DNA of 64,000 nt from Rhynochetos jubatus (taxonomy: Eukaryota > Chordata > Aves > Eurypygiformes > Rhynochetidae): NCBI GenBank assembly GCA_027574665.1, contig CM050653.1, forward strand, positions 12,856,664-12,920,663. Direction: 5' to 3'. Made by a program: the position numbers and the translations under genes. Under the pieces are notes generated by a model. It searched no databases. It saw nothing but the letters and a program-made list of their open reading frames with translations, and had not been told where the DNA came from. Below are positions 1 through 11,400 of the stretch, piece after piece. The number at the start of each line of letters is the position of its first letter. The stretch's first letter is position 1.

Positions 1-3000
1 CTTACCTCAGAATTCTGTCCCATATTGTTTGCCTAATATTCCTAGTGGTTTGGAAAATATTTTAACTAATATACTGTGATTTTCATTCTTCTCTGCTTTT
101 GTGCATTAAAATAGTTTAAGTATCCGTAAGAGACCTCTAAAGCATATTTTACGATCTTCTATGTCCTGCAAAAGATTGTTTCTTCTGCAGGAATCCTCTG
201 ATTAGGCCCTTAGATTAAGTTAAGAGCAAGAATCAAAGTATTCTACCTGCTGGGCACTGCAGTAAGGTACTTCCCATAATGTGCACACATGATTGATCTT
301 TGCAGGCCACAGTGGTGGTATCATAGGAAATACAGACTAGATGGAGGACAGTGTATTGAAAAATGAAGCAGTATAGATGTAGTTCTGCATGAAACTAGTG
401 GCTTTAGAGAACAGCAGTTATGTTTAAGGTGACCACCGTTTAGTTCAATCTATTCTGAAAGGAAATACATTGTTTGTGTTCTCCTGTGGAAATTGTTTAA
501 TGGTGGAGGTAGGTGGATTCACACATACTCACACACACTCACACACACACATACACTCACTACATCTAACAGTGGAAATGTAGAGCAGCCTTCATACAGT
601 CATAATGAATAATGATGTAGCACGGAGAAGTCATAGATCAGCTGTAGCTTGATGTCAACATTATTAAGGCCATTGTGTTTTTAATTGCTTATGCTTTCTA
701 AAATGTGAATTTAAACACATTATTACTTCACTTTTCTACTGCTAAGTGCTATTACTGCTGCTCTATTAGTTTGATTATACTCATGGGACATTTATAGTAA
801 GAAGTTATTTTATCATTTTTTATTAGGATTTTTCTATTTTAACTGTATTACAGGAGAATTTCCAGGTTAATATGGAAAATCAAATGTGAACGTACATATA
901 AAGCATGTAAAGCATATTCAGTCATAGCTAGGGAAAGACAGTTGTTCCATTCAGTCCCCTGTTGATTTCAAAGTTGGTTGTGGTGGTTCCACTTCAACAA
1001 CAGAGTTTATACAGGAAAAATAACTCTTTCCAGACTGGGATGTCACATTCAGTGTTTACAAAAGGACAAATAATAGATGATTGCAGAGGAGTAGGACTCA
1101 CATCATAAAAGAATGGATGTCCCACTGTCTCGGGATGTGGATGGCCCATTGTCACAATGTATGGATAAGAACAGAAAGAAGATCCACAAACAGAGAATAG
1201 GTTTGCTGTCACATTCCTACTCAAGTAAGTTAAACAGGCAAGACAGGAGAAAAGACATTCTGACAGTTTAACAAAAGTACTTAAAATCTTAAACCAAGTG
1301 ACCTGTTTATAAGGAGAAAATTCACCTGGTTTTCCTAAATAACTTTTTGCAAAAAGAATGATAGCTACAATTCCTGGATTACACTGTTCCCAGGTTCAAA
1401 TCTGGTAACATCAGTGGAATTACGCTACATTTAACTCTTTGCATTAATTATGAGCTAAGTAGTAAACTACAATTTTCAGTAAGCTATATTGAAATGTTGT
1501 TAAATTAAAATCCTATACAAAATAACTGTAATGCTTATTTACATACAGGGAAAGCATCATGTTTATTTAATCTCTGATCTCCCAGAAAAAATAAAAGAAG
1601 GTTGCTTGAGAAATTCAATTCATGTTGTATTATTGCCTTATTTTAAATTATTCAAAGGCTGCAACACATTTTAATACAGTTCATTAATTTTCAAAGTCTT
1701 CAGGTTAGAAGGGAGCAAATTTCTATAATCACACATGTAACATTATTAGAATATTTTACTTTTGCTGATTTCAGCATGCTTGAAGCCACAAAGCACAGCC
1801 CTAAGCAAAATAAGTACGATCTAGCAGAAAAAGGACAAATTATTATTTTTTCTAACCATGAATTTTCAGTTTCTGTAGCTGGAGCTCAAATGATTTAACA
1901 CATATTTTGTCTCATAGCTTTAACATAAAGTCAGAATTAACAATTTATGTGTAATTCAGGACTTATCTAAGGAATCTCCCCATTTTAAATATGAAGGTAT
2001 TAATTCAGAGAACACTGAAGTTGCTATTTCACTAGTAAAGTTATGATACTTGGGAGGATTTTCTGTTATACAAAGTATCAATACTACATTTCAAAGTACA
2101 TGGGATAACAGTCATTCTGTCGCAAGTTCCTTAAGCATGTCTACCATAACTGCCTTAGTGAGCTTAGAAGGCCTGGCAGATACTCCTGATCTGCTTTGTT
2201 TTTAAGGTAAGTATGCCACTGTTGTTTCTGAAAAAATGGGAGGCTCTAAACCTTAAATTCCCAAGCTGGCTGAAGTCTTCCCAGTATGAACATGATGAGG
2301 GGTCAGGGCTGAGACACAGCGGTTGCTTCCCTGCAACATGTGAGGGTCAGTCACACCGAGCTTTCTGCATTTGTATGGATAGGAAGACCCGGGGATCAAC
2401 TGGAGATCTCTCCATGAGTGCATTTGGAGGGGAGCCAGCTGCACAGTGGTGCAGACCCTCAGGCAACCAGAGAGGGCTCCCAGGGAGCTCATCCTGGGGG
2501 TCGGTGATGCCTTTATGAAAACCTTTGTTGACTGTTCTCACCTACCTGAGCTAGCTTTTGTAAGCTTTGATAAACTTCAGTGGGATCATTACTGCCTTCC
2601 TAAAGGATTTAAAAATATCGTTCATAGAAGGGGCATGGCTGCTGGCTCTTTCTGACCTGGTTCAAACTCATTCTGTGCCTCTCAGTCAGCTGATGGGGGC
2701 TGGATGTGCTCGGGGCAGTGTGACCCTGCGAATGCCTAACTCAACAAGCTGATCTGGTATGATGGTTTCACAACTTCTGCAGGCTCTGTGCTTTGAATGG
2801 TCTCTGCAGATATTTACCAAAATGTATTTATGCTCATTCAACTAGTTAGCTGCATGTCTAGAGATGCACCAAGGTTAGTAGAGTATATGATAGCCAAACG
2901 CTACAGAAATCTGTGAGGAAAATAAAGGGAAAATATTTAGCAGTTGTCAATTCAATATTTCAGAAGTAAAGAAGGAGAGCAAGAGACGGCATCAAATCCA

Positions 3001-5006
3001 GAAATGCTTCTCTGGGTGAAGGTCTCCAGATGCTGACAACACAACACAGCACCCATCCCACCACCATGACCAGGATGAGCACCCTCGCACTGGGGATCAA
3101 AAGAGGCAGGGAAGAATGACCATAACACCAGGAAAAGGAGTAGAACCTAAAAAGTGTGTATTACAATGTTAACTGCATCATTTTTCTTTATTTTTCTGTA
3201 ACAATTAGATCCAGCCAAACAGTAATGCAGTTCTTAAGATATTGGTTATAATAAACAAATTATGGAATTTAGATATATTTAGGTATGCTTCCTCTTTTCA
3301 GCATAAACAGGATTTTGAGCTCAACATTTTGACACATGAAATATCCTTTTTTTTATAATTTAATTGCACATTAAAACTTTGTGAGTCATTACTATAATTC
3401 CCAGAATGCAGAACCCATAGAATATTTTTTTATCATTTACCTTGGTTTCTATATCAGATACTAAAAATCTGTATTTCTGAAAGGATGCTTTCCCTGCCCT
3501 CACCATGGAAACCTTTCCAGAGGTAACATCGCTGCAGGAATGTTGATGGTCATTTAAAGAAATATATGAGACAGATACACAAAAATAATTGTAACTACGC
3601 CATTCCACTTCAGGTTGGTGTACTAAATGTTGATGAACACTATCGAAATTCATAGTTCTGCAGTTTAATGTCATTAATAAAACAAAGGAAAAGGCAAAAT
3701 AGTTATCGTTTATGAATCATTTTTGGAGAACAAATCAAATTCCACTGACAAGCTTCTTACCCTTTGATTCTGATGTTATACTGGAAAATATGATGCCGAT
3801 TGCAAAAGATAGACCATCATGCACTGTGCTTGACACATTGAGTTCACAGCAGGACTAGGGGAATGACACCAGATCCTCATTAATGTGTTGCAATTGCAGT
3901 AGGCTATTGATAACTGAAATTTCTTTAGTTGCCTGTCAGTGTGCCCAGCTTGAAGGAGAGAAGCTCAGATCTGGTACTGCAGAGGAAAATTTTTTCCTGC
4001 TTGAACAATGTTCTCCATAGAAAGGTCTTCGCATTTTCACTTCTCATACAGATTTGTTTTGTTTTGTTTTGCTTGCGGCTAAAAGTGGTACTCAGTTGGG
4101 ATTACTTCTTATTCAGCTTGTTAAAAACGACAGTGAACACTCAGAAGGGGTATCCAAACTCTCAATTAGGAGAAAAACATTTCCCCAGACTGTTTTGGGG
4201 TTTGGTTTTCTTTGCAGCCTCACATAAGAGATCCATAGTCTTCATTGCAAGATAAAGGGGTTATAGTTTAACTTTTTATTAATGTTTTCTGCGGGATAGG
4301 TTTTTCTCTGTTTGCGACATAAATTCTGCATTTTATGTCAGTCTTGTTCATTTTTCTGATGAGTACATAATGCATGTAGGACTTGAGACCTAGACTTTTA
4401 GTTATACCTTTTCAATAAAAACAGAAATGAACTTTGTTGATGAAGGGACCTTTCTTCAATGCACAGTGCACAGAAGGACATCATGGTGATGCTTTTCATG
4501 GTCACCAGGAAAGCTTATTTATTAGCTGGTTTTTTCGCACCTATGATTAGAATTGCTGTACATTAAAAGACAATATCCCTTTTTGAGGGATTATGCTTTT
4601 GATATGTGATGCTATGACTAGGAATATACAGCCTAAAATTCCTGTCTCCATAGGAAGTAGAGCTCATATTGTTACACTGATCTGCTCATAAGTACCAGTT
4701 AGCTGTGAAGTTTAGGAGACTCGGAGCAGAAAGAAGGGAAGATATTGGATACTGAGCATACGTGAGTATATGAGGTTATTTGATCACTCAGCTAAGGCTA
4801 ACAAGGCTACCATACCTTTAGCTAAATTCTAAGCCTTGTTGTCTATCACAGCTTTCCAACTCGGATTTATTGCTGTGACCTATCTCTTCCCTGAGGTATG
4901 CAGTGGTAAAGTTCTAGATATGGGAGATAGTTGGCCTTTATTTATACAAGAAGACTCTAAATTAAAACCAAGGAAAAGAGAAGAGGAATAAGGTAAACTA
5001 TATATG
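1..5006. other. Unique AT-rich sequence, no gene seen
   Basis: About 5 kb without a recognisable gene or well-preserved transposon. Open frames here are at most 108 codons, with no domain I recognise and ordinary chance composition. A CA-rich patch lies at about 521-559. A moderately GC-richer stretch lies at 2260-2760; its overlapping short frames on both strands look like chance. A short TTTTG run occurs near 4055-4070. Nothing else stands out. Confidence 0.6.
521..559. repeat. Interrupted CA-rich simple repeat
   Basis: Alternating CA units broken by CT and TA steps form an imperfect dinucleotide microsatellite. The interruptions suggest an old, relatively stable array. Confidence 0.8.
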
Positions 5007-5860
5007 GAATCAGAATCACAGAATCATATAATATTTAGGTTGGAAAAGACCTTTAAGACCATCAAGTCCAACCATTAACACTGCTAATACTACCATTAAA
5101 CCATGTCCTTCAGCACCTCACCCAGACATCTCTTAAATATCTCCAGGTATATTGCCTCAGCCACCTCCCTGAGCAGCCTGTTCCAATGACTGACAACCCA
5201 TTCAGTGAAGAATTTTTTCCTAGTATCCAAACTAAACCTCCTCTGGCACAACTTCAGGCCATTTCCTCTTGTCCTATCACTTGTCACTTGGGAGAAGAGA
5301 CCAACCCCCATCTCTCTGCAACCTCCTTTCAAGTAGTTGTAAAGAGCAAGAAGTTTGCCCCCTGAGCCTCCTCTTGTCCAGTCCCTCAGCTGCTCCTCAT
5401 AGAATTTGTCCTCTAGACCCTTCACCAGCTCCGTTGCCCTTCTCTCGACATGCTCCAGCACGTCAGTGTCTTTTTTGAAGTGCGGTGCCCAAAACTGAAC
5501 ACAGGATTCGAGGTGCGGCCTCACCAGTGCCCAGTACAGGGGGACCATCACATCCCTAGTACTGCTGGCCAGACTGCTCCTGATGCAGACCAGAATGCCA
5601 CTGGCCTTCTTGGCCACCTGGGCACACTGCTGGATCATATTCAGCTGGCATTGGATCAAACCCCCAGGTCAATTTCTGCCAGGCAGCTTTCCAGCCGCAC
5701 AACCTCAAGCCTGTAACGTTTCCTGGGATTGTTACAGCCCAAGAGCAGTACACCGCACTTGGCCTTGTTGAACCTCACACAGTTGGCCTTGGCCCATTGA
5801 TCCAGCCTGTCCAAATCCCTCTGAAAAGCCTTTCTACCTTCTGGCAGATCAACTGGGCAG
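5007..5860 (-). mobile_element. CR1 LINE, 5'-truncated copy (minus)
   Basis: Read on the minus strand, this stretch ends in the CR1 3' signature: a diverged 'ttttccaacctaaat' region followed by the GATTCTGTGATTC octamer-like tail at about 5007-5045. Upstream is the C-terminal part of the ORF2 reverse-transcriptase protein. The match to CR1 fades near 5860, as expected for a 5'-truncated LINE. No target-site duplication is evident, which is usual for CR1. A second CR1 in the same orientation starts only about 200 bp away, so the two could be parts of one interrupted insertion. Their differing 3' ends argue for two separate copies. Confidence 0.9.
5096..5860 (-). pseudogene. CR1 ORF2 reverse transcriptase C-terminal fragment, frameshifted
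   Basis: The minus-strand frame 5659 to 5096 encodes 187 residues with hallmarks of the CR1 ORF2 C-terminal region: [20 protein letters not shown] near the start, then [25 protein letters not shown] and a terminal LKDMV. The frame upstream (to about 5860) carries [20 protein letters not shown] and [12 protein letters not shown], the CR1 segment just after the polymerase core. The two frames are offset near 5655-5662, so one frameshift separates them. The endonuclease and catalytic polymerase motifs are absent. It is a dead LINE remnant and not a host gene. Confidence 0.85.
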
Positions 5861-6060
5861 GTCCTGCCCAATATTCTGGGGGTACGCAATAATTCTCTAG
5901 CTGTAACTTTCATGCCAGAATTATTCAGTTTATGAATCAAAGTGAGATTTTCTCAGGGTCAGAATCTAGAAATCTTTGTTCCTTGACACATCTTCATGAA
6001 CTGTCAACAGGAATAATGAGTCTGAGACCAGAAAGCAGCATGTAATTTTTGTCATGAAGA

Positions 6061-6690
6061 CATAGAATCACAGAATGATTTGGGTTGGAAAGGACCTTAA
6101 AGATCATCTAGTTCCAACCCCTCTGCCATGGGCAGGGACACCCTCCACTAGACCAGGTTGCTCAGAGTCTCATCCAGCCTGGCCTTGAACACTCCCAGGG
6201 ATGGGGCATCCACAGCTTCTCTGGGCAACCTGTGCCAGTGCCTCATCACCCTCTCTGTGAAGAATTTTTTTCCTGATATCTAATCTAAATCTCCCTGCTT
6301 TCAATTTAAACCCATTGCCCCTTGTCCTGTCACTACAGGCCCTTGTAAAACATCCCCCTGACCTTTCTTATCAGCCCCTTCAGGTACTGGAAGGTGCTAT
6401 AAGGTGTCCCCAGAGCCTTCTCTTCTCCAGGCTGGACAAGCCCAAATCTCTCAGACTCAGGATACAATTGGCTTTCTGGGCTGCCAGCGCACACTGACAG
6501 CTCATGTCCAGCTCTTCATTCATCAGTACTCCCAAGTCCTCCTCAGGGCTGCTCTTTATCCACTCTCCACCCAGCCTGTCCTTGTGCTGGGGATTGCCCT
6601 GACCCAGGTGCAGGACCCAGCACTTGGCCTTGTTGAACTCCGTGAGGTTGTCACAGGCCCACCTCTCCAGCCTGTCCAGGGCCCTCGAAG
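6061..6690 (-). mobile_element. CR1 LINE 3' portion (minus)
   Basis: Starts on the plus strand with 'catagaatcacagaatgatt', the reverse complement of a CR1 3' end, followed by the familiar 3'UTR blocks (ccaacccctctgccatggg, gcttctctgggcaacctgtg, cccattgccccttgtcctgt). The far end reaches the ORF2 C-terminal coding part: the reverse complement of 'cttgttgaactccgtgaggt' encodes the [17 protein letters not shown] block. It stops near 6690 in a sharp transition to unique AT-rich DNA. It belongs to a different CR1 subtype from the copy at 5007-5860, because the 3'UTRs differ. Confidence 0.9.
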
Positions 6691-8350
6691 AAAAAATCAG
6701 AACATTTCTTTCCAGAGATCAGAAGTCAAAGGTGCTGCCAGAGATAAAATTCTTTCTGTTACCAAGTTAACCAAGTATACTTCTCAGTATTAGCACTATT
6801 TGACATTTACACAGTGCATTTAATTGACAGTGGTCCAATTATATTTACAATATTAATTAACCCCTTTCTAAACTTTTACTGTTAGCGATCCATTTTATGG
6901 AATGGTATAACTAGGGAAGTTATTATATTATTTATTGCTATACATCAGAAAACAGACAAAGTCTAATCCCTGATTTTCTAATCACAGATGTCATTTTGCT
7001 AAATGATGAAAGATGACATCAGTAGCATGCGACGACTTCTCAATCACCTGTAGCTTTACCTATAGTCATTTTTAAAAGCTAACTTTTATTCATCACTTTT
7101 TTTTTTCCAATTGCATAACAATAGTAATAATGCTGTGTGATTATGATCTTGGTCTCACCTTAAATCTCTTCAACTAAAGTGACTTCCAGACCCTTATTTC
7201 TGAATTATGGCAGTCTGATTGAGGATCTTTGCCCTAATGTAATGGTTCTAAGTTGTTGGGGGGTTTTGAGTTGGTTGTTTATTATTCTTACAAATGTGGG
7301 GCAAAACTTCACAACAAAACCAGCCTCATGCAGATGAAATACTATCCACCAAAACCTTTTATTAGACCATATCATTTTTGTAACTCAAAACCACTCTGTG
7401 ACTGTATCAGAGTGTTTGTCATCTAAACAGTTGTGCTTGTTTCAGTCTTCCCAGAGCAGTGAAGTAAAGCAATCTGCTGAAGCACATGTTTCTTTAGGAA
7501 GACATTTGCTAGGTAATAGCAGATGGTTTTCTTTGACTCAGTAGATCAGTCCTGCAGTACAGAGAACAGGAACATCCTAGAGCATTATACTTCTGTTTCC
7601 TCAAGGGTTGTGTCATGTGTTATGAAAGTGGCATTGATCCCCGCAGCACCTACTCTACAATCCCTTGGGATCTCAAAAGGGCCACTACTTGTTTTCTGCT
7701 CAGAGGATAATCTTGAAACCAACTGGTCAATCACCACCATCTTCGATAGCCACCTAAGAGCTGGCTTGTAAGGCAAGGCGTGAAAACTTTTTTCCAAGTC
7801 TAACACACAATTTAGGATCTAGTTCTAATGTGATATAAGCAAGTACAAGGTAAATGTAGCTGCAGTAATTTACAGCATAGCTGAGTTTCACCTTTTCAAA
7901 TGTATTTTTCATTTAACTCTGTGAAATGACTGACTTGGCAGTGGTGTGTGAGTGGGCACCGCAGCTTGCCAGTTTGCAGTGTGGCTCAACTTTGGAGCAG
8001 TGTGGAAGATTTCAGAGAGACAAATCATCAATTTATATTAGGGTGAGAGAAAAATTATGGGAGGAAAACACTGCTCCATAGGAATTTTCTACTAGGCATC
8101 TCATCAGCAAGGTATTTTCAAAAGACTAGGCTGAAGATGAATAGCACTTGCACAGTTGGCTAAGGGGGATAAAGCTCTGTTAAGCCATTTCATAGTTTCA
8201 CAAGTTTTAGAATCACAGCCAGAAGTCTGAGCAGATAAGATGACCTTCATGGTCCCTAAAAACGTGCTTTTCAGGAAACTTCATTTCATCCACAAAGCCA
8301 AAGAGCACACTGAATGAAATCACCAGTTGCTGTATTTCCTTCATCAGGTT
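6691..8350. other. Unique sequence, nothing recognised
   Basis: AT-rich DNA between the CR1 pair and a pentanucleotide array. Frames of 73 and 82 codons on opposite strands at 7523-7806 overlap each other and show no family signature. A short T run lies at 7100-7109. No repeat family is recognised. Confidence 0.55.
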
Positions 8351-8353
8351 TAG

Positions 8354-8437
8354 AACAGAATAGAATAGAATAGAATAGAATAGAATAGAATAGAATAGAA
8401 TAGAATAGAATAGAATAGAATAGAATAGAATAGAATA
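8354..8437. repeat. Pentanucleotide microsatellite (TAGAA)n, about 16 copies
   Basis: Nearly perfect tandem TAGAA units run from about 8354 to 8437; only the first units differ (GAACA). The high purity suggests a young, length-variable array. On the minus strand the unit has no stop in one frame, giving a repeated FYSIL pentapeptide within a 91-codon frame. That frame is a by-product of the repeat, not a gene. Confidence 0.95.
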
Positions 8438-11400
8438 ACTTGGATGGAAGTCCCAGAGTGCACTTACATGGCTGCTACTGAAGGACATTACCCAGGGAAA
8501 TGAAACTTGGAAGTAATTTGGGGTTGACCGGGAAAGTGACGTTGTGTTTGGGAATCAGAAAAGATCAAAGGAGCTTCAGTAGATTTGGGTGAGCAGTTTA
8601 TCAAAAATCTTGTCTTAACAGTAGTAAAAGTACTCAAAGTAAGTAAAATATGCAAACTACAGACAAGGCAAAGATATGAATTGGTTTTTATAGATGTTTT
8701 TGTTATGATATTTAAGTTTAGAGCTACAGTTTTTAATGCATATCTTACTACCTAGTAAAATAAAATACAATGGAAATTGATTTTTTTTTTCAATTACAGA
8801 ATCACTGAACATGCACAATGTAATTCACTGAGTGAAGCTCAAGATTTTCTCTGCGGTGAAACTTTTTGACACTGTGGAAAGGAAAATGTTATGCTGCTTG
8901 ATTTGTTCTCAATCTGTCAGGGAAACCATGGTGTAATTCCCTTTCAGGATAGCTACCGGAAAGTCCTAGAACTATCGCTAAGGATATTGTAAATGTGAAC
9001 AGCACATTATCATGCAAGTTTTCCTTGCAGTTTTTATTAATAGGGTTAAAATACAGGGAGAGCTGTGTGACATTTGGGTTGATATTATTTCCAAAATACA
9101 CATTTCTAAAGCAAGGCCGTTAGATCTAGACAGAGGATTATAACCCCATTCATTGCCCACCTGGATCCTGAGCCAATGTCTGATGGAATAAAGGGGGTTA
9201 TTCTTGCTTATTATCTCATTAAAGCAATAAGGATAAAAGAAGGTTTAGGCAGACAGCAGGGTGGGAGAGGACAGATAGTGGTGCACTGCAGGCATACCTG
9301 GGTGTAAATTGCTACTAGATAGGAGACACAATCATTTAATTCTGGAACAACATACTTTATAATTGGCCGTGTCATCTTGACACAATTCAACTTCAATTCT
9401 TTCTTCTGTATCTCAGCTTTCTTTCATCAATTCTTCCCACATGCACAGAGAAATTTATCACTGATATTTTGGGGAGTTTCAAATATGGGGTTATAATAAG
9501 CCTATGGAGGAATCTACACATCACACAAATAGATGATTTCTCTTGTCAGAGGAAAAAATAAATATTTGCATTAATTATAAGCCCAAAGTCTACTTCCAAC
9601 ATGTATGATATACAGAGTAGAAATTTTAATTCAGGTATTTTAAGCAGCTCACTATCCCATGGATTTGAACCGGAGGTCAACATGTGGAGTGACTTTGCAA
9701 CAGAACTTTAGAAGATAAGTGAGGAAAATAGAAGGTCTGAGTCAAGTCAGGGCTAAAATCACCAACATGAGAGGCAGACATCTAGCAGTGTTGGACAGAG
9801 AGGCAGAGAGTAAAACTTTGTTTCCCCTTTTAGTTTTGAGACAGACATGAGACATTTTCTTGTAACATGACAGCAAAATTTGCCAGCGTCCCACTTGCAT
9901 CTCTTGTTTAAGAAGTTACAACAGATTTTTCTTTATCACCTGCACTCCCAATTTTACTATCAATGTTGATGAAACTTTGGAAAAAGTCTAGTATTTAACT
10001 AAAACTGTTTTATAAGGGTGTGTAGCTTATTTATCATATACCTATTACATACTTAATATGTGGGTTATATTCAGAGGCACACAGCTGGTTGTACAGAAGT
10101 CACTTGAGGTTTGAGAAAAAGCAATCATTGTTATTTGTCTACCCAAATCATGATGAGATCTTAGATGTAGTAGCTCCTTCCTTGCTGTACATAAGACCCT
10201 GAATGTTGCCTGTGTCCCATGACAAGAATTTTTATTTCCTATAATTTATAAAAAAGGGAAGGGTTTCTTCACAGGAGTGTTCATTTAGGATAGAAAATGG
10301 ATAAAATGGGAGACTGGAGAATATACAGAATTTTCCTACTGATAAAGTGGCATAGAGATAGAGTGAAGGAGTCTCTACTTGTTTTAAACAAATGCTTAGC
10401 TCAGTTTTTACAGTCCTAAAACCATTGGACTTCAGGCAAACCCCTTAGGTGTTAGCACTGATCACATTACCTAGAGACTGTATTGGTGAGAATTTCCTTA
10501 GAGGCAAAAGAAAAAGAATACCGTAACAAAGGATAGGCCTAGAAATTGTTTTGCCTCTGCCTTCTTCCCCCCACTCCCCACCTCCACACCTGTGCATTCA
10601 TGAGCAAACCCGGGATGAGTTATTTGCAAAAAGTAACAAAAGGAAAATTGCTTTGAAATGAGTAACAAGGATCAAAGCTATTGATACAGTAAATCAGTCA
10701 TTTATTAAAGAAACTGAAGTATTAAAATAAAATAAACGGGTTCCCAACTCTGGGAATATTTATGCATATACTGAAGTCCTAAAGGCTGGCCAGTCATGAG
10801 CTTAAAGTTAAGTATATCTTTGAGTGTTGAAATTTGAGTCATTCTGCTGGGTGCTGTTTCAAATACCTCCCAGTTTTTGATGTTAACATAAAGTGGAGTG
10901 AACTTTTTTAAAAAGCTGAAAATAATTTGAATAAATGAATTACTATTTCCTTAGAAAAATAAACAAGTGATAGATAAGTGTAAAGAGCTTAAAGGGCAGG
11001 TTACTTATTTTAAAGGAAATTATGACAATTAAAATGCAATTTGCTTTTTTTATCAAACTTTTAAGGCATTTAATACCCACATATTAAATCTCTTTGCTAA
11101 CGACTTACCAGTTTTAAATACTTTACAGTAATGACTTATATAATTTGAAGTGGTTATTTTCCATACTTCATTACTTTCCCCCAAATGATCATTGATTTGA
11201 TAATTAGTTGATATTTTAAAGCCTGAAGACGTGATGTCCTTGAAAATGTTTTAAGTGTCTTGTTCAGGGCAAAAATAAATTATCATCTTTGAAATGCCAT
11301 TCACTAGTAATTTTATTGGGCTTTTTTTAGTCTATTACAGATTGAGAGAACCTTTCATTTTATATTAATTAGTAGTTTGTGGCAAGATACTCAGAAATCA

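Noticed and set aside
1388..1410. GGTTCAAATC, like the B box of a tRNA gene
   Set aside because: No A box, no cloverleaf stems and no terminator-spaced structure around it.
8354..8437. CRISPR-like direct repeats
   Set aside because: Units are five bases with no spacers; this is a simple microsatellite in eukaryotic DNA.
8213..8488. A protein with a repeated FYSIL motif
   Set aside because: The repeat is a translation of the TAGAA microsatellite; the flanking residues have no family resemblance.
9655..9680. Reverse-strand GGTTCAAATCC, also B-box-like
   Set aside because: The T-stem would not pair (CCTCC against CATGG) and no other tRNA parts are present.
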